In this document: positions 32,765 to 43,571 of the stretch, in pieces
How positions within the stretch are numbered: the first letter of the stretch is position 1
Layout: each line of letters begins with the position of its first letter
Assembly: GCA_020630435.1 (NCBI GenBank)
Contig: JAHDBJ010000036.1
Location: 1 to 45,953 of the forward strand
Direction of reading: 5' to 3'
DNA length: 45,953 bases
From: Saprospiraceae bacterium
GTDB lineage: Bacteria > Bacteroidota > Bacteroidia > Chitinophagales > Saprospiraceae
Program-made: the position numbers and the translations under genes
Notes under the pieces: generated by a model
Told to the model about the DNA's origin: nothing
The model's input: only the letters and a program-made list of their open reading frames with translations
Database searches by the model: none

Positions 32765-35700
32765 GTGAATAATAATCTTCTACAATTACTGGAATTATAT
32801 CGTGACGATGAGCGCACCCAACAGATTATCTCTACTATTGAAAATAAGGATGCGGCACGCCTTCAACTAAAAGGCTTAGTAGGTACTCAAACTGCTTTTG
32901 TCTTAAGTGGTACATATCTATCCAAACCACAAAGTCATCTTTTCATAGCTTCAGATAAAGAGGAAGCTGCTTATTTGCAAAATGATATAAAAAGCCTTTT
33001 TGAAAAAAAAGCAATACGCTTTTTTCCTGATTCGTTTAAACGACCGATGTTTTTTGAGGAATTAAATAATTCCAATGTCCTACAACGTACTGAAACAATT
33101 AATAAGATCAGTACTTCGAAAGCAGTAGGAGAAATCATTATTAGCTATCCTGAGGCACTTTTTGAACAAGTTGTTGCCCCTCAAATACTTGCTAAAACCA
33201 GAATTATTATTAAAATCAATGAACCCATTGATGTTGATTTTTTGGTAAGTGTTTTTGTAGAATATGGTTTTGAAAGAACAGATTTTGTATATGAGCCTGG
33301 ACAATTTTCTATTAGAGGAGGGATTATTGATATTTTTTCTTTTGGAAATGAATGGCCTTATCGTGTAGAATTATTTGATGATGAGGTAGAGTCAATCCGT
33401 ATTTTTGATCCCACCACTCAGCTTTCTAAACGAAATATTTCAGAAATTTCCATAGTTCCTAATATCAATTCACAATTTACTAAAGAAGAAAAAGTTTCTT
33501 TAATTAAGATACTTCAGAAAAATACTGTCGTTTGGATTAAGGATTTTTCCATATTACTAGACAAACTTCAAGTTTGTTTTGAAAAAGCAGTAGAACTTGC
33601 AGACAAAATAGATCTTTTAGATGAAAAAGAGCAAGAGTCCGAATTATTAAAGGAAAGAGCATTTATTCTACCCAATGCAATCATCCAAGATTTATTGACA
33701 TTCCCTATTATTTTAATAAAAAATTCTATAGAAGCCATTCGTCCTGAAAGAACAATCCAATATGATAGTAAACCTCAACCGTCTTTTAATAAAAATTTCA
33801 AATTATTAATTGAAAATCTCCTAGAAAATCAAGGTAACCATATAGAAAACTATCTATTTGCTGAAAATCCTAAGCAAATAGAACGTTTCTATCACATCTT
33901 TGAAGATTTGGATGCTCAGGTTACTTTTCACCCTGTTCCAGAAGGATTATCGAAGGGATTTATCGATTTAGAAAAAAATATTGCTGTTTATACTGATCAT
34001 CAGATTTTTCAACGTTTTCATGCCTACAAATTACGACAAGGATTTACCAAGTCTCAAGCAATTAACTTAAAACTGCTTCGAGAGCTTAGACCTGGAGATT
34101 TTGTTACTCATATTGATCATGGTGTTGGAAAGTATTCAGGATTGCAAAAGTTAGATATCAATGGTCATATTCAGGAATCTGTTCGATTGGTTTATAAAAA
34201 CAATGATATTCTTTATGTAAGTATCAACTCTTTGCACAAGATTTCGAAATATGTTGGGAAAGATGGGAAGGTTCCTAAAATTAATAAATTAGGTTCGGAT
34301 GCTTGGCAACGGATGAAACGCAAAACGAAGCGTAAAATCAAAGATATTGCTCAAGAACTCATTAAACTATATGCACAACGGCGAGCTTCTAAAGGACATG
34401 CTTTTCCTGAGGATGGTTATATGCAAAATGAATTAGAAGCATCATTTATCTATGAAGACACACCAGATCAATCTTTAGCGACACAAGCTGTTAAAGAAGA
34501 TATGATGAAGCCTTATCCTATGGATCGGCTCATTTGTGGGGATGTTGGTTTTGGAAAAACAGAGATAGCAATAAGAGGAGCTTTTAAATGTGTTATTGAT
34601 GGAAAACAAGTAGCAGTCCTTGTTCCTACAACGATACTAGCTTTACAACATGCCAAGACATTTAAAGATCGACTAGAAGAATTTGGAGTAAGCGTTGATT
34701 ACATTAATCGTTTCAGAACGACAAAAGAAAGGCGAATAATTTTTGAAAAGCTAAAGGCCGGAGAAATTGATATTGTTATTGGAACACATGGCTTATTGAA
34801 TAAAGACGTAGGATTTAAAGATCTAGGTTTATTGATCATAGATGAAGAGCAGAAATTTGGAGTTGCTGCTAAAGAAAAATTACGTAATTTAAAAATTAAT
34901 GTCGATACCTTGACCTTGACGGCGACGCCTATTCCAAGAACATTACAATTTTCTTTGATGGCTGCTAGAGATTTATCTGTTATTCGAACAGCTCCTCCCA
35001 ATAGACAGCCCATTCATACAGAAGTTCGAGTTTTTAACGATGAGGTTGTAAGAGACTCCATTTATTATGAAATTCATCGAGGGGGACAAGTATTTTTTGT
35101 ACACAATCGTGTAAAAAGTCTTCCAGACATGAAAGCAATGGTGCATCGTTTATGTCCTGATATTGATGTAGCAATGGCACATGGTCAAATGGACGCCTCT
35201 AAATTAGAGCGAACGCTTGTTGATTTCATTGATGGGAAGTACGATGTTTTATTATGTACAAATATTATTGAAACAGGATTGGATATACCTAATGCCAATA
35301 CGATTATTATTAATAATGCGAATCAATTTGGAATGAGTGATTTGCATCAATTGAGAGGTAGAGTAGGACGATCCAACAAAAAGGCATATTGCTATTTGTT
35401 TAGTCCGCCACTAAGTACACTAACATCTGATGCTCGAAAACGCTTACAAACATTAGAAGAGTTCTCAGATTTGGGTAGTGGATTTCATATTGCAATGAAG
35501 GATTTAGATATTCGAGGAGCAGGAAATTTATTGGGCGGAGAACAAAGTGGGTTTATTGCAGATATTGGATATGAAACCTATCAAAAAATCTTAGATGAGG
35601 CCATACAAGAATTGAAAGAAACAAAATTTAAGGAAGTTTTTCAAGAAGACATGGAAAAAGAACGTAAATACGTTCAGGATGTCATTGTTGAAACGGATGT

Positions 35701-36136
35701 AGAAATGCTTATTCCTACAGAATATGTTTCTAATGTACAGGAGCGACTTGCCCTTTATACGGAGTTAGATCATATTGAAACAGAAGAAAAACTTAAACTA
35801 TTTGAACAATCTTTAAAAGATCGTTTTGGAAAAATTCCTAAAGCTATAAAGGAATTATTCAATGGGCTTCGACTACGGTGGTATTGTAAACAATTAGGCT
35901 TTGAGCGATTAATTTTAAAAAACAGAAAACTGCGCTGTTATTTTATTAGTAATCCTCAATCTGCTTTTTATGAGACTGCTCTTTTTAATAATATTATTAC
36001 ATTCGTTAACAAAAAGACCGATCGGACACTAGGTTTTAAACAATCAAACAAACATTTCTTTATGGTCAAAGATGGTGTGAAAAGTCTCAAGCAAGCAGAA
36101 GAATTATTAGAAAATATCTTAGAAGGCTGCAAATAA
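32765..36136 (+). CDS. mfd: Transcription-repair coupling factor
   Basis: The 1123-residue protein has a UvrB-homology N-terminus (FYEPGQFSIRGGIIDIF-like segment near 175), the RNA-polymerase-interacting CarD-like module (LRPGDFVTHIDHGVGKY, about 440-500), a RecG-like translocase with GDVGFGKTEIA (Walker A), DEEQKFG, TATPIPRTL, HGQM and LRGRVGRS, and a C-terminal TRCF domain. It removes stalled RNA polymerase and recruits UvrA at lesions. Start is GTG at 32765 (MNNNLLQLLELY). Confidence 0.97.
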   Translation: MNNNLLQLLELYRDDERTQQIISTIENKDAARLQLKGLVGTQTAFVLSGTYLSKPQSHLFIASDKEEAAYLQNDIKSLFEKKAIRFFPDSFKRPMFFEELNNSNVLQRTETINKISTSKAVGEIIISYPEALFEQVVAPQILAKTRIIIKINEPIDVDFLVSVFVEYGFERTDFVYEPGQFSIRGGIIDIFSFGNEWPYRVELFDDEVESIRIFDPTTQLSKRNISEISIVPNINSQFTKEEKVSLIKILQKNTVVWIKDFSILLDKLQVCFEKAVELADKIDLLDEKEQESELLKERAFILPNAIIQDLLTFPIILIKNSIEAIRPERTIQYDSKPQPSFNKNFKLLIENLLENQGNHIENYLFAENPKQIERFYHIFEDLDAQVTFHPVPEGLSKGFIDLEKNIAVYTDHQIFQRFHAYKLRQGFTKSQAINLKLLRELRPGDFVTHIDHGVGKYSGLQKLDINGHIQESVRLVYKNNDILYVSINSLHKISKYVGKDGKVPKINKLGSDAWQRMKRKTKRKIKDIAQELIKLYAQRRASKGHAFPEDGYMQNELEASFIYEDTPDQSLATQAVKEDMMKPYPMDRLICGDVGFGKTEIAIRGAFKCVIDGKQVAVLVPTTILALQHAKTFKDRLEEFGVSVDYINRFRTTKERRIIFEKLKAGEIDIVIGTHGLLNKDVGFKDLGLLIIDEEQKFGVAAKEKLRNLKINVDTLTLTATPIPRTLQFSLMAARDLSVIRTAPPNRQPIHTEVRVFNDEVVRDSIYYEIHRGGQVFFVHNRVKSLPDMKAMVHRLCPDIDVAMAHGQMDASKLERTLVDFIDGKYDVLLCTNIIETGLDIPNANTIIINNANQFGMSDLHQLRGRVGRSNKKAYCYLFSPPLSTLTSDARKRLQTLEEFSDLGSGFHIAMKDLDIRGAGNLLGGEQSGFIADIGYETYQKILDEAIQELKETKFKEVFQEDMEKERKYVQDVIVETDVEMLIPTEYVSNVQERLALYTELDHIETEEKLKLFEQSLKDRFGKIPKAIKELFNGLRLRWYCKQLGFERLILKNRKLRCYFISNPQSAFYETALFNNIITFVNKKTDRTLGFKQSNKHFFMVKDGVKSLKQAEELLENILEGCK

Positions 36137-36138
36137 AA

Positions 36139-36175
36139 AACGGTACAAGAGATTTCTTGTACCGTTAGTTTTCAT
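36139..36175. terminator. Bidirectional terminator after mfd
   Basis: ACGGTACAAG (36140-36149) pairs with CTTGTACCGT (36156-36165), followed by TAGTTTT on the plus strand and preceded by an A-run. It ends mfd and probably the convergent glycogen-binding-domain gene. Confidence 0.75.
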
Positions 36176-36187
36176 TTGTTTGGTTAT

Positions 36188-36508
36188 TTATAGTACAACC
36201 ACACAATTTTCTTCAGAACCTACACCAGCAGAAACATATTTGTCTGCTTTTGTATCATTTGTCCAAGTTTCGCCATTTACTAAATATCTGAATTGGTATT
36301 CTTTACCAACTTCAAGATCTACAGTAGTTGCAAAAGAACCATCTTTTGCTTTTTTCATTTTAGTTCCTTTGATATCCCAATCATTAAACTCTCCAACCAC
36401 TGTTACTTCTTTAGCAGCGATTTCCTTAGCAGCAGTTTTAGTGATTTTAAACGTCACTTTACAAACTGGCTTTGATTTAAGATATTTTTTCGTTAAACTC
36501 ATTTTCAA
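36188..36508 (-). CDS. Stand-alone glycogen-binding domain (CBM48/AMPK-beta type)
   Basis: The 106-residue protein is a single CBM48 domain. It has KEVTVVGEFNDWD (the WN-binding strand), GSFATTVDLEVGKEYQFRYLV and ETWTNDTKADKYV. CBM48 domains bind alpha-glucans and usually sit on branching or debranching enzymes. Here the domain alone may tether or regulate glycogen-metabolising proteins; a GH31 glucosidase gene lies divergently 330 bases away, which fits. Alternative start MSLTKKYLK at 36502 is equally possible. Confidence 0.8.
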   Translation of the reverse strand: MKMSLTKKYLKSKPVCKVTFKITKTAAKEIAAKEVTVVGEFNDWDIKGTKMKKAKDGSFATTVDLEVGKEYQFRYLVNGETWTNDTKADKYVSAGVGSEENCVVVL

Positions 36509-36651
36509 AAATTTTTGATAAAAAAAATATTATTAATAATTATATAAGATTTCAGGATCGAATTTTCTTTTTTTTCTTGAAATTTTAGACTTTCTTTGAA
36601 GCCACTTTTTTATATAAAAAAAAAAGTATACTTTGTGTATGATTTACAATA

Positions 36652-36774
36652 AGTGTAAAGTTATTGTACTTTTAACACTATTTCAAGGATTTTTGAAAAA
36701 AAAAGAGGTTATAAGGATAAAGTTTAACATTTTTCTCTATAAAAAGCCCTCATTTTGTTAGTGTTAAAGTTATT
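36652..36774. repeat. AGTGTTAAAGTTATT-type repeats before the GH31 gene
   Basis: AGTGTAAAGTTATTG (from 36652) and AGTGTTAAAGTTATTT (from 36760) are direct near-copies, and ACTTTTAACACT (36668-36679) is an inverted one. They lie in the 330-base divergent strip between the CBM48 and GH31 genes, otherwise AT-rich with no gene, so they are candidate operator sites for glucan control. Confidence 0.5.
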
Positions 36775-36839
36775 TAAGTGCCGTTTTTTTAAAAAAAGTG
36801 CAAAGGTAATTTTTTTTATTGAAAGAAATAATCAAATAA

Positions 36840-39251
36840 ATGCAAAACATTAACCACAACATTTATCAAGAACATTATCCAGGAAATGTCTTAAAAACAG
36901 AACATGAAGACGGGATATTTAAATTTTATACAGAGAATAATGTACTGTTAACGGTTTCGGTTTATACAGATACGATTATCCGTCTTAGATATGACACAGA
37001 CGGTTTTCCTCAAAGTGATTTTTCTTATGCCATTTGTAAACATTTCAAAAGAAAGTTCGATAAGGCAAAAATGAAAGAGGACGAACTTTACTATGAAGTT
37101 ATAACTAGTAAAGTTATCTGTAGAATAGGTAAGAAAAATTTAAAAATTACATTTCTCAATAAAAAAGAAATTGTCATTAATGAAGATGAAAAAGGATTTC
37201 ATTGGGAAACAGTTCCAAATTTTGGTGATGATATCGTACAGATGAGTAAAAGAGTAATGCCTGGTGAGCATTATTATGGTCTAGGAGATAAACCAACACA
37301 GTTGAATCTAAGAGGGAAGCGATTGGTTTTGTGGGGAACAGATGAGTATGGTTTTGAAAAACATAGAGATCCCATTTATAAAAATATTCCTTTCTATATG
37401 GGACTTCAAAATAATTTGGGATATGGAATATTTTTTGATAATACCTTCCGTTCTTATTTTGATTTTGCAAGCGAACGCAAGCAAGTAACAAGTTTTTGGG
37501 CTGATGGTGGTGAAATGAATTACTATTTTATCTATGGGCCTGAGCTAATGAGTGTATCTGAACAATATACACAATTAACAGGTGTACCCGAATTGCCGCC
37601 TTTATGGTCTTTAGGTTTTCATCAGTGTAAATGGAGTTATTACCCAGAAAGTCAGGTTAAAGAGATTACTTCAAAGTTTAGAGAGTATGAAATACCTTGT
37701 GATGCTATTTACTTGGACATTGACTATATGGATGGTTTTCGTTGTTTTACTTGGGATAAAGAAAAGTTTCCAAACCCTAAGCGAATGGTTGCGGAGTTAA
37801 AAAAACAGGGATTTAAGACGATTGTCATAATCGATCCAGGGATTAAAGTAGATAAAGATTATTGGGTATTTAAGGAAGCTCTTGAAAAGGATTATTTCTG
37901 CAAACGAGCTGATGGCCCATTAATGAAAGGAAAAGTATGGCCAGGAGATTGTTTTTTCCCCGACTTTACTAATCCTGAAGTCAGGGCTTGGTGGGCAGAT
38001 TTGTATAAAGAATTGATAGAAGAAGTCGGTGTAAAAGGAGTATGGAATGACATGAATGAACCCGCTCTTTTTGAAGTGCCTTCTAAAACATTCCCAAATG
38101 ATGTAAGGCATGATTATGATGGTCATCCTTGTAGCCATCGAAAAGCACATAATATATATGGTATGCAAATGTCTAGGGCAACCTATCATGGTGTCAAACG
38201 TTTTGCCTATCCAGATCGCCCATTTATCATTACTCGGTCTACGTACTCAGGTGGGCAGCGTTATTCTTCAGGGTGGACAGGTGATAATATTGCAACATGG
38301 GAGCATCTATGGGTAGCGAACATTCAATGCCAGAGAATGAGTGTTTCAGGTATGTCTTTTATTGGTTCTGATATTGGAGGATTTACAGAACATCCTACAA
38401 GCGAGTTGTTTGTTCGTTGGGTTCAACTAGGTTTATTCCATCCTTTCTTTAGAATTCATTCATCAGGAGATCATGGAGATCAAGAGCCTTGGTCATTTGG
38501 AGAAGAAGCTATGCTTTTAATTAAAAAATTTATAGAACTTCGATACCAACTACTCCCATATATTTATACGACCTTCTGGCAGTATGTTAATAATTATACG
38601 CCTATGCTGCGTCCTATTGCATTTATAGATCAAAAAGATCAGCATACATTATATCGAGAAGATGAGTTTATGATAGGAGATGCTGTATTAACAGCTCCTG
38701 TAATGGAACCCAATGTTCAAAGTCGTATGTTATACTTACCCAAGGGGAACTGGTACAGCTTCTGGGATGATACGAAAGTAAAAGGAGGAACGGAGATTAT
38801 GGTGCCCGCATTTTTGGATGAGCCTCCGATCTTTATTAAACCTGGAGTGGTTCTACCAATGTATCCTATTATGCAATATGTCGGAGAGTATGATGTAGAA
38901 GAATTAATACTTCATGCTTATTTTAAATCAGGAAAAGAAGAAAGTGTGTTGTATGAAGATAAAGGAGATGGTTACCAGTATGAAAATGGAGCATTTAATC
39001 TAAAAAAATTCATATTGGAAGGTGATAAAAATCAAGTTCAGATCACTCAATTTATCGATGGTAAATACAGTCCAACCTACGAGATATATGAATTTATAAT
39101 GCATGGTGTGCCTTATGAAGTAGGAGCAATTATAGTAGATGGCAATGCAATAAATGTAGATAATGAGGCTCAAGTCTTGGAGCATGGCCGTTTTTCTTTT
39201 TCTGTACCCGCATCCTTTAAAGAAATCATTCTCATAAAAGAAGTAAAATAA
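36840..39251 (+). CDS. Alpha-glucosidase, glycoside hydrolase family 31
   Basis: The 803-residue protein is a full GH31 enzyme: an N-terminal beta-sandwich, PPLWSLGFHQCKWSYYPE entry to the barrel, the nucleophile Asp in GVWNDMNEPALFE (about 404), the acid/base Asp in SGWTGDNIATWEHL (about 485), and C-terminal beta domains. It hydrolyses terminal alpha-glucosidic bonds in oligosaccharides. There is no signal peptide, so it acts in the cytoplasm, probably on glycogen- or starch-derived maltodextrins. Confidence 0.92.
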   Translation: MQNINHNIYQEHYPGNVLKTEHEDGIFKFYTENNVLLTVSVYTDTIIRLRYDTDGFPQSDFSYAICKHFKRKFDKAKMKEDELYYEVITSKVICRIGKKNLKITFLNKKEIVINEDEKGFHWETVPNFGDDIVQMSKRVMPGEHYYGLGDKPTQLNLRGKRLVLWGTDEYGFEKHRDPIYKNIPFYMGLQNNLGYGIFFDNTFRSYFDFASERKQVTSFWADGGEMNYYFIYGPELMSVSEQYTQLTGVPELPPLWSLGFHQCKWSYYPESQVKEITSKFREYEIPCDAIYLDIDYMDGFRCFTWDKEKFPNPKRMVAELKKQGFKTIVIIDPGIKVDKDYWVFKEALEKDYFCKRADGPLMKGKVWPGDCFFPDFTNPEVRAWWADLYKELIEEVGVKGVWNDMNEPALFEVPSKTFPNDVRHDYDGHPCSHRKAHNIYGMQMSRATYHGVKRFAYPDRPFIITRSTYSGGQRYSSGWTGDNIATWEHLWVANIQCQRMSVSGMSFIGSDIGGFTEHPTSELFVRWVQLGLFHPFFRIHSSGDHGDQEPWSFGEEAMLLIKKFIELRYQLLPYIYTTFWQYVNNYTPMLRPIAFIDQKDQHTLYREDEFMIGDAVLTAPVMEPNVQSRMLYLPKGNWYSFWDDTKVKGGTEIMVPAFLDEPPIFIKPGVVLPMYPIMQYVGEYDVEELILHAYFKSGKEESVLYEDKGDGYQYENGAFNLKKFILEGDKNQVQITQFIDGKYSPTYEIYEFIMHGVPYEVGAIIVDGNAINVDNEAQVLEHGRFSFSVPASFKEIILIKEVK

Positions 39252-39280
39252 ACTGTATATTAAAATACATTCTTACTACG

Positions 39281-39320
39281 GGAGATTTAACAAAAAGTTA
39301 AATCTCCTGTTTTTATGTTT
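39281..39320 (+). terminator. Intrinsic terminator after the GH31 gene
   Basis: GGAGATTTAAC (39281-39291) pairs with GTTAAATCTCC (39297-39307) around a 5-base loop, followed by TGTTTTTATGTTTTT. Confidence 0.85.
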
Positions 39321-39326
39321 TTATAA

Positions 39327-40814
<1,488 letters not shown>

Positions 40815-41101
40815 AGCAGAAAATGCTATTTATTTTCTACAGATTGATTCATAATCAAAATGTGCTAGGGTTTTTAGTTAAAAGTTTAGGGTATAAAAGC
40901 GCTTTTCTAATCTACAGTTAGAGAAGTCAAATTTTTTGTTTTACAAATAAAAACAAAAAAGTGCATTTTAAAATTGTTTTTTAAAACTAATTGTTTTATT
41001 ATTGTGTTATAATAGCATTCTATAAGAAAATGATTCAAAGAACCTACATATACTTGAGGTGGTTTTATCTTAATTTTTGACACAATAAAAGCAGACTGGT
41101 T

Positions 41102-41818
41102 ATGAAAAGAAAATTGCAACAAATTCAAAGGAGGGCTATTCACTACACAAAGATTCATTTAAGAGATGGTCTTACTATTTGGAAACTTCCATGGTTTCAG
41201 ATTTTCTGTTGTTTAATTATTGCTTATGGTATATATAATAAAAACATTAGTATACAAGTTAATATGAATAGCCTTGGAACTGAAAATTCTGCGGCTGTTC
41301 AAAAATTTAAACCTCAGCAAGTTGCGGCACAAGTTATTACTAAAAAAAAATTGTCTCCAGAAGAGATAAAGATTAGAAAAAAAAGATCCGCATATATAGA
41401 AAAATATGCAAAATTAGCGCAGGAAGAAATGAAAAAATATGGTATCCCTGCTAGTATAAAGCTAGCACAAGGAATATTAGAAACAAATGCTGGTTCGAGT
41501 AGTCTTGCGGTAAAAAATAATAACCACTTTGGTATTAAATGTTTTTCAAGAAAATGTAAAAAAGGGCATTGCAGCAATTTTCTTGATGATTCACACAAAG
41601 ATTTTTTTGTAAAATATAAATCTGTATGGGAAAGTTATAGAGCTCATAGTAAGCTCTTAAATAATAAACGATATCGTAAACTAAAAAAACTTGGAACGAA
41701 AGACTACAAAAATTGGGCTTATGGTTTGAAAAAACTAGGATATGCAACGGATAAGCAATACGCCCAAAAATTAATAAAATATATTGAGGAATTAGAGTTA
41801 TATCAGTTTGACAACTAA
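41102..41818 (+). CDS. Glucosaminidase (GH73, FlgJ-like), membrane-anchored
   Basis: The 238-residue protein has a short cytoplasmic start, one hydrophobic helix (LPWFQIFCCLIIAYGIY, about 30-46), a linker, then a GH73 domain (about 105-235). The domain has MKKYGIPASIKLAQGILETNAG (catalytic Glu), NNHFGIKC, and the YRAHSKLL/YGLKKLGYATD ends. It cleaves peptidoglycan glycan strands and would act in the periplasm, anchored by its N-terminus. Confidence 0.9.
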   Translation: MKRKLQQIQRRAIHYTKIHLRDGLTIWKLPWFQIFCCLIIAYGIYNKNISIQVNMNSLGTENSAAVQKFKPQQVAAQVITKKKLSPEEIKIRKKRSAYIEKYAKLAQEEMKKYGIPASIKLAQGILETNAGSSSLAVKNNNHFGIKCFSRKCKKGHCSNFLDDSHKDFFVKYKSVWESYRAHSKLLNNKRYRKLKKLGTKDYKNWAYGLKKLGYATDKQYAQKLIKYIEELELYQFDN

Positions 41819-41888
41819 CTAAGGATATGATAGCTGCATTTAATCTATCTATCTTTCATAATCATTAAAAACGTTTTTAAAAAGAAGA

Positions 41889-41955
41889 CAACTATTTAAT
41901 GGAAATCTGCTTAATATCGTTTTAAAAAAGATTTCCATTAAACAGTTGTTTTTTT
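41889..41955. terminator. Long stem-loop terminator between convergent genes
   Basis: CAACTATTTAATGGAAATC (41889-41907) pairs with GATTTCCATTAAACAGTTG (41930-41948) with one mismatch, followed by TTTTTTT. It lies between the glucosaminidase and the HAD-type gene, which converge here. Confidence 0.85.
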
Positions 41956-41970
41956 AAGTGTAAAAAATCC

Positions 41971-42402
41971 TTAAGACTTAAAGACTTCTATTTCATGTGT
42001 TTTAACAACCAAATCTGTAAATTTCCCTTTAAAACGAGTTGCTTTTACAATGTGGTTATCAATCCAATGATAATTACCACCTCTAGGTTTACCCATTAGC
42101 ATTCCATGGTACTTAAACTTATGCTTGTTTAACCAACGTTCAGTTATTTCTCTATGCTCTTCAGTTCTAGAAGTAAAGAAATAAATAATATGTCCCTCAT
42201 CATACCATTTATTAATAATTTTTAAAGCATCAGGATATGGTAAACATGTTTCCATTCTTTCAGGCTCTTCATTAGGAATGTCATCACAAATAGTCCCATC
42301 TATATCAATAAGGTAATTCTTAATACCATTCTCTAACATTGGACTAATCGTCTCACCTTTTTCATTATAGGTTACCTTTAATTCATGCTTTGAAGCATCC
42401 AT
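41971..42402 (-). CDS. HAD-like phosphatase, short type
   Basis: The 143-residue protein has the HAD motif I YLIDIDGTICDD near residue 31, motif II TSRTEEHRE near 75, and an ending YHWIDNHI. It looks like a short capless HAD phosphatase of the kind often labelled as a sugar-phosphate or capsular phosphatase. The substrate is unknown. It ends at a strong terminator shared with the convergent gene. Confidence 0.78.
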   Translation of the reverse strand: MDASKHELKVTYNEKGETISPMLENGIKNYLIDIDGTICDDIPNEEPERMETCLPYPDALKIINKWYDEGHIIYFFTSRTEEHREITERWLNKHKFKYHGMLMGKPRGGNYHWIDNHIVKATRFKGKFTDLVVKTHEIEVFKS

Positions 42403-42685
42403 TTTAATTATTTTTATGTGTTATTGTGACCTAAGTGAAAGCTGTTTAGATAAATAATGCTCAAGAATTTTCTTCAACACGTTTTTCTAAAAGATACTTA
42501 GCGTATAAAATACATTAAGTAACAAAGGTACAAATTTTAAGGTCATAATGCCACTTTTTTTAAAAAATATCAAGCTCTTGAGGGGATTTAAAGTAAATCT
42601 TGTAAATTTTGATGATTAATGCGTTCTAATTTCATTTACAATTCAAGCATAAAGATTTTTCGCATTTGAGGACTATAACTTTTTT

Positions 42686-43009
42686 TTAGTGACTGTGATC
42701 ATGTCCATGATGGTCATGACTATGGTCATGATCATGTCCGTGGTGATGATCGTGATTATGTTGATTATTTTTACTGTTTTTATTTTGGACATAAGCCATT
42801 TCACAAGTTGGGCATTTTCCTGCTTGAGCGCTACCACTTCCCTTACAGTGCATTGGACAAATATAAGCAGATGTATATTCTGGACCAGATTTATCAACTA
42901 CTTGTTCTGTCGAATCATTGGTACTATTTGTTGACGTACTTCCTCCACAGGAAATAAATACTGTACCAAATAAAAGCATAAGAATAAAAATAATGTTTCC
43001 TTTTTTCAT
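42686..43009 (-). CDS. Heavy-metal-binding lipoprotein with a His-rich tail
   Basis: The 107-residue protein starts with a lipoprotein signal (FILMLLFGTVFISC). A short metal-binding domain YICPMHCKGSGSAQAGKCPTCEMAYV follows, with two CxxC-like cysteine pairs of the type in copper-handling and P-type ATPase linker domains. The tail is dominated by His and Asp (HNHDHHHGHDHDHSHDH). It is probably an outer-membrane- or inner-membrane-anchored metal buffer for Zn, Ni, Cu or Co. No metal transporter lies next to it. Confidence 0.85.
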   Translation of the reverse strand: MKKGNIIFILMLLFGTVFISCGGSTSTNSTNDSTEQVVDKSGPEYTSAYICPMHCKGSGSAQAGKCPTCEMAYVQNKNSKNNQHNHDHHHGHDHDHSHDHHGHDHSH

Positions 43010-43159
43010 TTTTTGTAAAGTTTTATGTTTTGAAAGCTAGAAAATACATTATAGCAAATTCAAAATTTCTTAAACCTTTGAAATTTCAGATAAGTGCAAA
43101 AAAATTAAGAAGCGTGAATTATTTATGTATTTCCACCTTTAATAAAAATCAATTGTCCT

Positions 43160-43516
43160 TTATGATGTTGCGTATTCTGTTTTTAACTCTACTAATGCTT
43201 TTTGGTAGTTATCCTGCAAGAGCTTAATTAAATCAGGAAGTTGAGCAACATCTGACATTTCTTTAACAATAGATTCAACTTTTTTATTTGTAGTTGTGAG
43301 TAAATCATTTCCTACAAATGCTAATGTAGATTTCATTTTATGGCTCACTGCTTTTAGTGTTTGCCAGTCTTCTTCTTTAACGGCTTGAGCCATTTTTTCA
43401 AATTCTTGAACAGGTTCTTCAAAAAGCATTTCTAGCATTACTTTTTTCATTTCTACGTCTCCATCTGACATAAGTTCTAAATAACTGAGATTAATATGAT
43501 TATAGTTTTTTTTCAT
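43160..43516 (-). CDS. Hpt-domain phosphotransfer protein
   Basis: The 118-residue helical protein (start at 43516, MKKNYNHINL) has a histidine phosphotransfer domain with AVSHKMKSTLAFVG (phospho-His about 65). It follows the hybrid kinase gene by about 55 bases on the same strand, so the kinase's second receiver probably passes phosphate to it. An in-frame ATG at 43534 is an alternative; the much longer frame from 43666 overlaps the kinase gene and is rejected. Confidence 0.8.
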   Translation of the reverse strand: MKKNYNHINLSYLELMSDGDVEMKKVMLEMLFEEPVQEFEKMAQAVKEEDWQTLKAVSHKMKSTLAFVGNDLLTTTNKKVESIVKEMSDVAQLPDLIKLLQDNYQKALVELKTEYATS

Positions 43517-43571
43517 AATATTTTCAAAAATCATAGAAAATTTTGTTGATAACAAATAATAGTTGGTTATC

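Noticed and set aside
42689-42934. Met/Val/Ile-rich plus-strand ORF
   Set aside because: It is the antisense shadow of the His/Asp-rich tail of the metal-binding lipoprotein (CAT/GAT codons).
43030-43227. Plus-strand ORF of 65 residues near the Hpt gene
   Set aside because: It overlaps the 3' end of the Hpt gene in antisense, has no promoter box, and its composition fits random AT-rich sequence.
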